A DNA stretch of 7,837 nt from Synechococcales cyanobacterium PMM_0073 (lineage in GTDB: Bacteria > Cyanobacteriota > Cyanobacteriia > Elainellales > Elainellaceae), in assembly GCA_949127695.1 (NCBI GenBank), contig CASBQH010000495.1, positions 1 to 7,837 on the forward strand, in the 5' to 3' direction. The notes under the pieces are model-generated. The model made no database searches. It was not told the DNA's origin and saw only the letters and a program-made list of their open reading frames with translations. Below, piece after piece: positions 1 through 6,056 of this stretch (its first letter is position 1; the number at the start of each line of letters is the position of its first letter). A program made the position numbers and the translations under genes.

Positions 1-28
1 GCTTCACTGCAATATTTGGCAGTGAAGC
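1..28. repeat. Perfect 10-bp inverted repeat inside the DUF2079 coding region
   Basis: GCTTCACTGC (1-10) and GCAGTGAAGC (19-28) are exact reverse complements around an 8-base AT-rich loop. The repeat lies in coding sequence and touches the window edge, so the arms may continue to the left. It could be a chance hairpin in coding sequence. No T-run follows, so I do not call it a terminator. Confidence 0.5.
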
Positions 29-895
29 TCGGGTCAAGATTTTTTGCAGCAGAAACCCAGGATTTAAAACCAGATTTTTGGCCACCGCCAGCACCGAGTC
101 GCCGCCTAGCTCCTGATATCGCCCCAGCGCCGCCGCCTCAGCGCCGCTAAAGCCTGGAATCATCCACTGTGTTGTTGCCAAAAACCAGCCGACGCCACCC
201 ACCAGCGCCAGCGTGCCGAACCACCGCCGCCGCTCAAACAGCAGCAGCCAGAACCCCATTGCTGCCATCGTAATTGACAGCGATGCCTTGCAGCCCAGCA
301 CAAAAACCAGCGCGACGCTAAACCACAGCTTTCGGCGAGCGGGCGGCAGATCGTCAGCCCTTGCCAGCCAGATCAACAGCAGAATCACCGGCAGCGCCAT
401 TACCTCTGGGTGGAAGTCAAACATGTTCACGTTAAATACAATTGGGTGCAGCAGGTAGACTGCCGCCATGGCGCTGGCCAATGCCTGTGATAAGCTTGCC
501 TGTCGGGCTAGCATCCAGGTGGGCAAGGCTCCCAGAGCCAGACAGACTGCCTGCATCCCAAACAGCCAGTAGACCGAGGGATAAATCCAGTATGGAATCG
601 CCAGCAGATAGAACGAATAGGCAGCATGGTTGCCCAGATGATGAAAGCCCAAATACGACGAAATCGGCGCTTTGCCGCGACTGAGCAAATAGGCCACCTG
701 ATCGTAGATGCCTAGATCAAACCCGGTCGAGATCAGCATGAGATGACGAACGGTGCTGGCCGCAAACAGCACCAGCGCCGCCAGCAATATCCATCTTGTC
801 AGGACATGCGAGCGAATCAGCTTGAACCAGGATTTGAGGTCAAGTGACCTGGGGCTATCTAAGGCAGCTTCTGGAGACTGAGAGAAATCGGGCAT
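2..895 (-). CDS. DUF2079 family polytopic membrane protein, C-terminal part beyond the left edge
   Basis: Partial gene: ATG at 893-895, then 298 codons open to the window edge. The N-terminal ~30 residues are polar, and a first membrane helix lies at about residues 34-53. Motifs I associate with DUF2079 follow: FDLGIYDQ (59-66), HHLGNHAAY (85-93) and DFHPEVMALP (160-169), separated by hydrophobic helices. More helices lie at about 94-125, 138-155, 166-178, 191-219 and 226-242. DUF2079 proteins are predicted integral membrane proteins of unknown activity, often compared with GT-C glycosyltransferases. Many have a Lys-Glu-Asp after the fourth or fifth helix; here the matching place reads CKASLS (202-207), so the acidic pair seems absent, as I believe it is in some cyanobacterial members. 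No Shine-Dalgarno precedes the ATG. The EEP gene ends 59 bases upstream on the same strand, so co-transcription is possible. The family call is from memory of motifs and fairly secure; no substrate can be named. Confidence 0.85.
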   Translation of the reverse strand, partial: MPDFSQSPEAALDSPRSLDLKSWFKLIRSHVLTRWILLAALVLFAASTVRHLMLISTGFDLGIYDQVAYLLSRGKAPISSYLGFHHLGNHAAYSFYLLAIPYWIYPSVYWLFGMQAVCLALGALPTWMLARQASLSQALASAMAAVYLLHPIVFNVNMFDFHPEVMALPVILLLIWLARADDLPPARRKLWFSVALVFVLGCKASLSITMAAMGFWLLLFERRRWFGTLALVGGVGWFLATTQWMIPGFSGAEAAALGRYQELGGDSVLAVAKNLVLNPGFLLQKILTRASLPNIAVK

Positions 896-926
896 AAGCT
901 TTTGGCAGGAGGCTGTCTACAAATCA

Positions 927-938
927 GTTTCAGTATCG
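927..938 (-). promoter_or_regulatory. 12-bp motif CGATACTGAAAC, copy 1, upstream of the DUF2079 gene
   Basis: Read on the minus strand, CGATACTGAAAC lies 31 bases before the DUF2079 ATG, in the 59-base gap after the EEP gene. The same 12 bases occur at 2226-2237, upstream of the EEP gene and in the same orientation. The core GATACT resembles a -10 box (4 of 6), but no convincing -35 box is found at either copy. It may be a shared promoter or operator element; the function is inferred only from position and repetition. Confidence 0.3.
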
Positions 939-954
939 TAATACCATCTCGCCC

Positions 955-2070
955 CTATTCGACCTGCTCGACTCGCAGAATGGATTCGTGAGATTTTTTC
1001 GTCACCTTGCCATCCGAGACCTCAGTTTCAATCACCTGACGCCGCTTCACTGACAGCACTCGGCGCGGGCGTTGATCACGCTCTAGCTCAATCGCCGCCA
1101 CGAGCTGGCCGTGATCGGACTGCCATTTGGGGATGTACTCATCGCTCAGAGTCTCATCCAGCAGGTGGTCGTTTAACACTGAGACATAGACCACATTGCC
1201 AATGCGCTCTGGGTTTTGGGCAACAAACTCCTGGCTGACCATAATATGATCCAGGCATTCGTAGTGGCCGTTGTGCAGATGCGTATAGAGGTAGTCATCA
1301 TAGCTCTGGCGCGCCTGGATATTTTTGGCATGATAGAGCAGCACATCCCAAATTTCGCGCTTAAAGTCATGCTCTAGGCGGCGGTGCGGCGGCTCGCCCG
1401 AAATAATCTGCGAGGTGACGGCGGGGTTGCCGTCGTTTAAGTCGCCCAGCAGCAGCACCGGATAGTCGCGATTTTGCAGCTGTTCCAACATCAGCACCCG
1501 CAGCGCAATCGCCTCTGCTGCCCGCAGCATTAAAGAGCGCGCCTGCCCTTTGGCAATTTCTACCGGGTCGTATTTGTCGGCATCCTGCGGAATGATGCCG
1601 CGCTTTGACTTGAGATGCACCACATAGACCGCAGTTTCAACTGACTGACTCAGCTGTAGCCTGACGCTCAGCACAGGCCGCGAGAAATAGCTCAGCGGCA
1701 TTTTGGCTCCGCGAATATCGAGCCGCGCTGCTGCCGGAAATTGCGTAATGTACTCATGACCCAAAACCGGGAACCGCGAGGCCAAAGCCACTGTTGGCGT
1801 ATCGTCGGCAGGCGGCAGCGCAATCAGGTGAAAGTCGCGGCAATATTCGCTCTGATCCAGCACATCTTGCAGGGCTTCGGGATGAAAGACTTCCTGAAAC
1901 CCGACCACATCGGCGCGCATTCGGTCTAGCTGCTGAGCGCTCCAGGCCACTTTCCGGGCGTAGTCTTCCTTGCTGTAATATTCACGCCGATAAAACACGG
2001 TATTGGGCAGCGCCAAATTACAGAGGTTAAAATTACCGACTCGAAAGGTTTTGCCGCGATTGCCATACAT
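955..2070 (-). CDS. Endonuclease/exonuclease/phosphatase (EEP) family protein
   Basis: A 371-residue protein if started at the ATG at 2068-2070. The DNase I-like EEP fold is shown by its motifs in order: VGNFNL (11-16, metal-site Asn), ADVVGFQEV (53-61, metal-binding Glu60), VVHLKSK (150-156, His152), LLGDLND (207-213, Asp210/Asn212), CLDHIMVS (272-279) and the terminal SDHGQL (318-323) with the Asp-His pair. All catalytic residues are present, so it should be an active Mg2+-dependent phosphodiesterase or nuclease; the substrate is unknown. No signal peptide is seen, so it is probably cytoplasmic. The basic, charged C-terminal ~40 residues lie beyond the core. The frame stays open 35 codons further to a TTG at 2173-2175, directly after an in-frame stop. 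I prefer the ATG because the extra segment is low in conserved character and neither start has a Shine-Dalgarno. It is divergent from the PhoD-like gene. Confidence 0.9.
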   Translation of the reverse strand: MYGNRGKTFRVGNFNLCNLALPNTVFYRREYYSKEDYARKVAWSAQQLDRMRADVVGFQEVFHPEALQDVLDQSEYCRDFHLIALPPADDTPTVALASRFPVLGHEYITQFPAAARLDIRGAKMPLSYFSRPVLSVRLQLSQSVETAVYVVHLKSKRGIIPQDADKYDPVEIAKGQARSLMLRAAEAIALRVLMLEQLQNRDYPVLLLGDLNDGNPAVTSQIISGEPPHRRLEHDFKREIWDVLLYHAKNIQARQSYDDYLYTHLHNGHYECLDHIMVSQEFVAQNPERIGNVVYVSVLNDHLLDETLSDEYIPKWQSDHGQLVAAIELERDQRPRRVLSVKRRQVIETEVSDGKVTKKSHESILRVEQVE

Positions 2071-2225
2071 AAGGGGCGCAATGAGAGAGCTGCCCTCAAT
2101 TTTACCTGAGCCTGGGGCATTGCCAACCTGCGCTTGGGGTTGGTAGAGCCAGATGTTAGCAAATACTTTACCCAAGTCTTAAATAAATTTGAGTCCTGCT
2201 TTATTCTCTTCATGTATTTTTGAGC

Positions 2226-2237
2226 GTTTCAGTATCG
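2226..2237 (-). promoter_or_regulatory. 12-bp motif CGATACTGAAAC, copy 2, upstream of the EEP gene
   Basis: Exact second copy of the motif at 927-938, same orientation, on the upstream side of the minus-strand EEP gene (155 bases before the ATG, 50 before the alternative TTG). Identity stops sharply at both ends of the 12 bases, which fits a binding site or promoter core better than a duplicated stretch of DNA. Confidence 0.3.
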
Positions 2238-2344
2238 AGTCAATTCTTTCGCGATCATGCCTGATCAGGATTGGCGCATTGCTTCATAATTTGGCCAAAC
2301 TGATCAATAGGCTGCTGCTAAGATATCTATCTAGAGTGGGGTCT

Positions 2345-2374
2345 TTGTCTAAAGCTAGTCGGCTAAACTAGAAC
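2345..2374 (+). promoter_or_regulatory. Weak candidate promoter for the PhoD-like gene
   Basis: TTGTCT (2345-2350, 4 of 6 to the -35 consensus), an 18-base spacer and TAGAAC (2369-2374, 4 of 6 to the -10 consensus) lie 32 bases before the ATG. The spacing is acceptable but both boxes are mediocre, so this is only a candidate. Confidence 0.2.
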
Positions 2375-2406
2375 TCTGTGACTTTACTGAATTAAAAGCT
2401 CACACT

Positions 2407-4872
2407 ATGGCCTGGATTCCCCTGCGTGAACGGCTCAATCAACTTCCGCTGGTGCTAGCTGGCCCAGTTCTGCGCCGCACAGAGTCAACTTCAGTCACAG
2501 TCTGGCTGGCGCTGCGTCAGGCTTGCGAAGTGACGCTGCGAATCTATGCGACCGAACAGGGCAACGGCCTAGAAATTGACGCTTTGCAGCTACAAGGGCA
2601 GCGCTCTACGGTGGCAATTGGGCAGCATCTGCATTTGGTGGCGGTGACAGCCAAAACTGGGCAGAGTCTAGAGCCTGGTCAAATTTATGCCTACGATCTA
2701 AGCTTTAGCGGAGTCAATGTCGCTCCGCAGCGGCTGCATCAGGCGCTGAATACAGATCACGCGCCGCTAGTACCCATTAGCTATTTTGAGCATGGGCTGC
2801 CGACATTCTTGCTGCCGCCAGCAGATGTGAACGATCTCAAAATTATGCATGGCTCCTGCCGCAAGACGCATGGGGGCGGCATTGATGCGCTAGTGATTCT
2901 AGATGATTTGCTAGAGGATTCGGCGCAGTCGCCACCGCAGCGTCCGCAGCAGCTGTTCTGTACTGGCGACCAAATTTACGGCGATGATGTCTGCGATCCC
3001 TGGCTATTTACCTTAACGGACGCAGGCGATACGCTGCTGGGCTGGGCGGAAACTTTACCGACTCATCCCAGCCCTACTGCTGCCGTACCGCCGCTAAAAG
3101 CACAGGATCTGCCGCCCGGAGAGCGCAGCAGCGTTGCTGAAAATCTAGCTGGCTTTACGGCTGGAATGCCCCATAAACCAGACCGAACCAATAGCCATCT
3201 GCTCAGCTTTGGCGAATATTGCACGGCCTATCTGTTTGCTTGGTCGCCTGTGCTCTGGCCGCAGCTCGGCTTTCCACCTGGTAAAGAACGCTATCGTGAC
3301 CCGCAAAAAATTAAAATTTGGGACGCAGAAGTGTCTGCATTGGGAAACTTCTTGCGACCACTTTGGAAAGTCCGGCGCTCGCTGGCGAATATTGCGACTT
3401 ATATGGTTTTTGATGATCACGATGTGAGTGATGACTGGTATTTAAACCAAGCTTGGTGTGAGCTTGTGTTAGGGAAGCCGCTGGGGCGGCAGGTTGTACA
3501 AAATGCCCTGCTGGCCTATGCGCTGGCTCAAGCCTGGGGCAATACGCCTGAGCAGTTTGAGCCAGGGAATTTGGGTGCAGAGCTGCTGCAAGCTGCCGTC
3601 GCTTGGTCAGCCGCTGCCGGAGCTGCCCCTGCGGCAGCGGCGTCAATCGCTGGCTGGCTGGGACTGCCTGCAACGCTGCCAGACGGGATGCCGCAGTTTC
3701 GCCGTGACCAAGAGGTTTGGATTCTTGACCATCACCCCGACAGCCTGCAATGGCACTACCAAATCCAGAGCGCTTGCCATGAAGTGATTGTGCTAGATAG
3801 CCGCACTTGGCGCGGCTACCCCATTGCCGCAGAAAACTTGGCTCCGCCCAGGTTGCTCTGCCATACGGCCTTTGACCAGCAAATTCGACTGCCGTTGCGT
3901 CAGAGTCAGGCTCAGCATCTGCTAACGCTGGTGGTCGCCCCCACTAATTTAATCCATCTGCGGCTGATTGACTGGGCGCAAAGGCTCAGCCTGAAGCAAG
4001 GCAAAGTCTTTGATAACGATGTGGGAGACGCCTGGAATTTGCATAAGGCTGCGTTGGCAGAGCTGCTGGCCGCGCTGTTTGAATCGCGTGATCGGGTGGT
4101 GGTGCTTTCGGGTGACATTCACTATGGGTTTGCGGCCAGACTCAACTACTGGACAGAGGCGGCTGAGGCAATCCAAAATCAGGGCAAGGCCAAAGCGCAG
4201 GTGCTGATGCAGCTCACTTCTAGCGCCTTCAAAAATGCCGAATTTAAAACCCTGCTGGTGCAGACTAAGCTGAAAGCGCTCTTGCCAGAATCGCCCCAAG
4301 AATGGGCGGGCTGGCGTCAGATGCCGGAGCTATGGGAGGTGCAGTCTGGCCTGAGCGGCAGGCAATGGCAGCAGCGCCCCCCCACAGATCATCTGCCGAT
4401 TGAGCCGCTAAAAATTCGCCCGTTTCGGCAGCCCGCTTGGATGCTCGCTGCCGCCCAGCCCGCCTCGCTCCCCGACTGGCAGTACCGGGTTGAGTGGATT
4501 CGTCGTCAGCCTGCCCGCAGCTTGCCTTGGGGTAGAGTCGGCTGGCTGAAGCCGCAGCGGCGGGGTCTGTTTGGGCGACTCTGGCATGGATTAAGCTGGC
4601 TCTGGCGCAATCGCTGGATTCAAGAGGGGCCAGAAGTGGTGGGAACGAGCAATTTGGGGCTTATCCAGTTTTACAACTTTGCTCCAGATTTTGCTCCAGA
4701 GCAAGCCTCCCAAATCCTGCCAACCGTGATCCAAGATCTCTACTGGTCGCCGCCTTGGCAGCCTACGCATATTGTGGTGAGCCGATTTGAGGGCGCGCTC
4801 TATCCAGATGAGAATGCGACGCCCTTTCCACTCATGCATTTTGAAAAGAGCAACGGTGAGGATAAAACCTAG
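2407..4872 (+). CDS. PhoD-like alkaline phosphatase/phosphodiesterase, long signal-less form
   Basis: An 821-residue metallophosphoesterase of the PhoD superfamily. Residues ~15-110 form the usual N-terminal beta domain (LAGPVLRRTE, then VTVWLAL). The catalytic domain follows with HGSCRKT (148-154, candidate metal-ligand Cys151), CTGDQIYGDD (185-194, Asp188 and Tyr191), VFDDHDVSDDW (334-344), LDSRTWRGYP (463-472) and LSGDIHYGF (567-575, Asp570/His572). These correspond to the Fe/Ca-site motifs of PhoD (GDYIY, WDDHE, SGDVH types), so the enzyme looks intact. It differs from classical PhoD in lacking a twin-arginine or Sec signal, so it is probably cytoplasmic. It is also long: an Ala-rich insertion lies at ~396-416, a Trp/Arg-rich segment at ~690-740, then TSNLGLIQF (747-755). 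The start is the first ATG, with no Shine-Dalgarno. The reaction is presumably phosphomono- or diester hydrolysis; the physiological substrate is unknown. Convergent with the broken ChrB-like gene, 22 bases away. Confidence 0.9.
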   Translation: MAWIPLRERLNQLPLVLAGPVLRRTESTSVTVWLALRQACEVTLRIYATEQGNGLEIDALQLQGQRSTVAIGQHLHLVAVTAKTGQSLEPGQIYAYDLSFSGVNVAPQRLHQALNTDHAPLVPISYFEHGLPTFLLPPADVNDLKIMHGSCRKTHGGGIDALVILDDLLEDSAQSPPQRPQQLFCTGDQIYGDDVCDPWLFTLTDAGDTLLGWAETLPTHPSPTAAVPPLKAQDLPPGERSSVAENLAGFTAGMPHKPDRTNSHLLSFGEYCTAYLFAWSPVLWPQLGFPPGKERYRDPQKIKIWDAEVSALGNFLRPLWKVRRSLANIATYMVFDDHDVSDDWYLNQAWCELVLGKPLGRQVVQNALLAYALAQAWGNTPEQFEPGNLGAELLQAAVAWSAAAGAAPAAAASIAGWLGLPATLPDGMPQFRRDQEVWILDHHPDSLQWHYQIQSACHEVIVLDSRTWRGYPIAAENLAPPRLLCHTAFDQQIRLPLRQSQAQHLLTLVVAPTNLIHLRLIDWAQRLSLKQGKVFDNDVGDAWNLHKAALAELLAALFESRDRVVVLSGDIHYGFAARLNYWTEAAEAIQNQGKAKAQVLMQLTSSAFKNAEFKTLLVQTKLKALLPESPQEWAGWRQMPELWEVQSGLSGRQWQQRPPTDHLPIEPLKIRPFRQPAWMLAAAQPASLPDWQYRVEWIRRQPARSLPWGRVGWLKPQRRGLFGRLWHGLSWLWRNRWIQEGPEVVGTSNLGLIQFYNFAPDFAPEQASQILPTVIQDLYWSPPWQPTHIVVSRFEGALYPDENATPFPLMHFEKSNGEDKT

Positions 4873-4894
4873 TCAGAGGGGAAGTCGTAAAATC

Positions 4895-5288
4895 TCAGCG
4901 CTTAAGTCTCAGCAATGTTTCACATTTTAATAGAGTCAGAATATCGTATTTCAATTCCTGATGAAAGTCTCGGCAGCGACCCAAAAATTCTTTATATTCG
5001 CTCTCTGCCTGCTGCTGAAATCGCTCAATGAGTCTTGCATTTTGCTGATCGTCTGCAATGGTAATAGTGAGTAAATCGGCTTCACCTCCGCGTTCTACGA
5101 TTTCTGTTTTTAAGTTCTCTAGCTGAGGCTGTAAACTATCCCGCAGAGGCAGCAAACAGACAGACTGCTGCAAATACAGTCTGCCCCAATTTTTTAGTTT
5201 TCGCTAGCTTTCGCCATACATAGACTCTCTGCGTTGATGGCTGAGACAGGATACGGTAGATTAGCAGTCTCCAAGCTCGATCAAGCAT
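4895..5288 (-). pseudogene. ChrB N-domain-like gene, frame-disrupted by a 10-bp tandem duplication
   Basis: Two reading frames together encode one protein. The first starts at the ATG at 5286-5288 and reads WRLLIYRI, SQPSTQRVYVWRKL, then leaves frame and stops at 5136-5138 (50 codons). The second is open from 5203 to the stop at 4895 and reads RKLKNWGRLYLQQSVCLLP, followed by an amphipathic helix (EIVERGGEADLL) and a Gln/Glu-rich stretch ending RDFHQELK. The joint lies exactly in a 10-bp near-perfect tandem repeat (5195-5214). Removing one unit gives a continuous 127-codon frame. This pattern (Leu-rich strand, QPS..RV.VWRKL, G..YLQ.SV.LLP, GGEA) is what I know from the N-terminal domain of ChrB, linked to chromate resistance; many such genes have no proven role. 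After ~109 the match fades into KYDILTLLKCE, so the 3' part may also be lost. A downstream TTG at 5171-5173 could start a 92-residue fragment, unlikely to fold. No chrA transporter is seen. It lies 33 bases downstream of the cytochrome gene, same strand. Confidence 0.7.
5195..5214. repeat. 10-bp tandem duplication that breaks the ChrB-like frame
   Basis: On the plus strand TAGTTTTCGC (5195-5204) is followed directly by TAGCTTTCGC (5205-5214), differing at one base. On the coding strand both units read CGA-AAR-CTA (Arg-Lys-Leu), each in a different frame, and the seam creates an in-frame TAG at 5204-5206. A 10-base unit is not a multiple of three, so its gain explains the frameshift. Loss of one unit by slippage would restore the gene. 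Confidence 0.8.
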
Positions 5289-5321
5289 CACTATCAGGTT
5301 TAACTAACACAAAGCAAGCAG

Positions 5322-6035
5322 CTACTTGAAGAGCGGAATAATCCAAGCTGCCAGCAGACTCATGAGAATCCCGAACTCTAGCAGCAGCAGAATTGATCTA
5401 GTTTGCCGTGATTGTAGTTTGGTTGCCCATGCCCCTGAACGGATACTTGACCAGCCGTTAGCAATATGAGCGCTCCAGAACTTGGGGCTATCTGGTTCGC
5501 GAAACTGCCAGTTCAGCATCGATAATAGCAAGGGTGCCCCGCCAACGCGAGCATTGAGCAGCAGATGTAGCGCAATTGAGAACAGCATGATCAGCCAAGA
5601 AATTAGGTGAGCATAGTACCAAGCATGATGCAGTTCTCCTTGGGGTAGCCAAGTTTCGTCCATCATTTTACCGCTGAATAGAGCAAACGTTAGCGCGAGC
5701 AGCGCAAATGTATTTGTGAATCGGTTTATTGTGTACCACCAAATTGGCTTCCCGGCCTGAGTCAGTTTGGCCAATGAGTCAGGCTGAACCAACCGCTTCT
5801 GACCACGATGAAATGAATAAAGCACGAATGCCGGAAATATCAGCAGGGTATATAGCCCGAACGTGCCGTGCAGTCCTTCAATTTCTGGATAGGCGGAGAG
5901 TGGAATCCTTCCCCATCGGCCATCATAAGTATCGTAAGTCCAGAAGGCCGTCAGAATTGCAGCAATTAAAAAAAGACCCGTGAGGCCATGCAGAATACGC
6001 AGCAGAAACGGCTGATAAGGCTGGGTTCGCTTCAC
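5322..6035 (-). CDS. Cytochrome b/b6-type membrane protein (di-heme b561-like)
   Basis: A 237-residue membrane protein from a GTG at 6033-6035. Helices lie at about residues 12-31, 55-75, 106-121, 141-160 and a C-terminal one at 214-234. Candidate heme-ligand histidines are H16 (ILHGLTG), H56 (GLHGTFG), H136/H137 (ELHHAWY), H143 (AHLISW) and H157 (ALHLLL). H143 and H157 lie on one helix separated by 13 residues, as in b-type cytochromes. This fits the cytochrome b/b6 domain family (Ni/Fe-hydrogenase b-subunit or b561 type), which passes electrons between quinones and a partner protein. No hydrogenase, dehydrogenase or oxidoreductase partner lies in the window, so the electron route is unknown. 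A TTG at 6048-6050 would add five residues (MEKQK); I prefer GTG because a purine-rich GGAAAAG precedes it and the TACAAT box at 6070-6075 leaves room for a leader. It starts only 21 bases after the DUF6798-like stop. Confidence 0.8.
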   Translation of the reverse strand: MKRTQPYQPFLLRILHGLTGLFLIAAILTAFWTYDTYDGRWGRIPLSAYPEIEGLHGTFGLYTLLIFPAFVLYSFHRGQKRLVQPDSLAKLTQAGKPIWWYTINRFTNTFALLALTFALFSGKMMDETWLPQGELHHAWYYAHLISWLIMLFSIALHLLLNARVGGAPLLLSMLNWQFREPDSPKFWSAHIANGWSSIRSGAWATKLQSRQTRSILLLLEFGILMSLLAAWIIPLFK

Positions 6036-6056
6036 CTTTTGCTTTTCCAAATCAAC

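Larger units (their letters stand above)
2176..2406. other. Non-coding region between the divergent EEP and PhoD-like genes
   Basis: About 230 bases (335 if the EEP gene starts at 2070) with no convincing gene. It should hold the promoters of both neighbours. Visible structure: the 12-bp motif copy at 2226-2237; two perfect 10-bp palindromes, CCTGATCAGG (2260-2269) and TTTGGCCAAA (2290-2299); and a second TGATCA at 2301-2306. No tandem cyanobacterial Pho-box repeats (CTTAACCT-like) are seen, so phosphate-starvation control of the phosphatase is not supported by sequence. Confidence 0.6.

Noticed and set aside
213..684. Plus-strand open frames of 80-81 codons
   Set aside because: They are the antisense of the well-supported DUF2079 coding region, have Ser/Arg/Pro-rich composition without family likeness, and lie in overlapping frames.
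1926..2213. A 95-codon minus-strand frame overlapping the EEP start, considered as a frameshifted N-terminus
   Set aside because: Its translation resembles neither a signal peptide nor an EEP N-terminus, and the EEP protein is complete from residue 1 of the ATG start.
2189..2371. A 60-codon plus-strand frame between the divergent genes
   Set aside because: It starts at TTG without a ribosome binding site, has no recognisable motif, and overlaps the expected promoter region.
3145..4299. Several minus-strand and alternate-frame open frames inside the phosphatase gene
   Set aside because: Shadows of a GC-rich coding region; the plus frame holds all the catalytic motifs.
4873..4894. Possible bidirectional terminator between the convergent phosphatase and ChrB-like genes
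   Set aside because: No stem-loop with a T-run can be drawn in or near the 22-base gap.
5171..5173. TTG at 5171-5173 as the start of an independent 92-residue protein
   Set aside because: The encoded product would begin in the middle of the ChrB-like domain, and the missing N-terminal part is present just upstream in the other frame.
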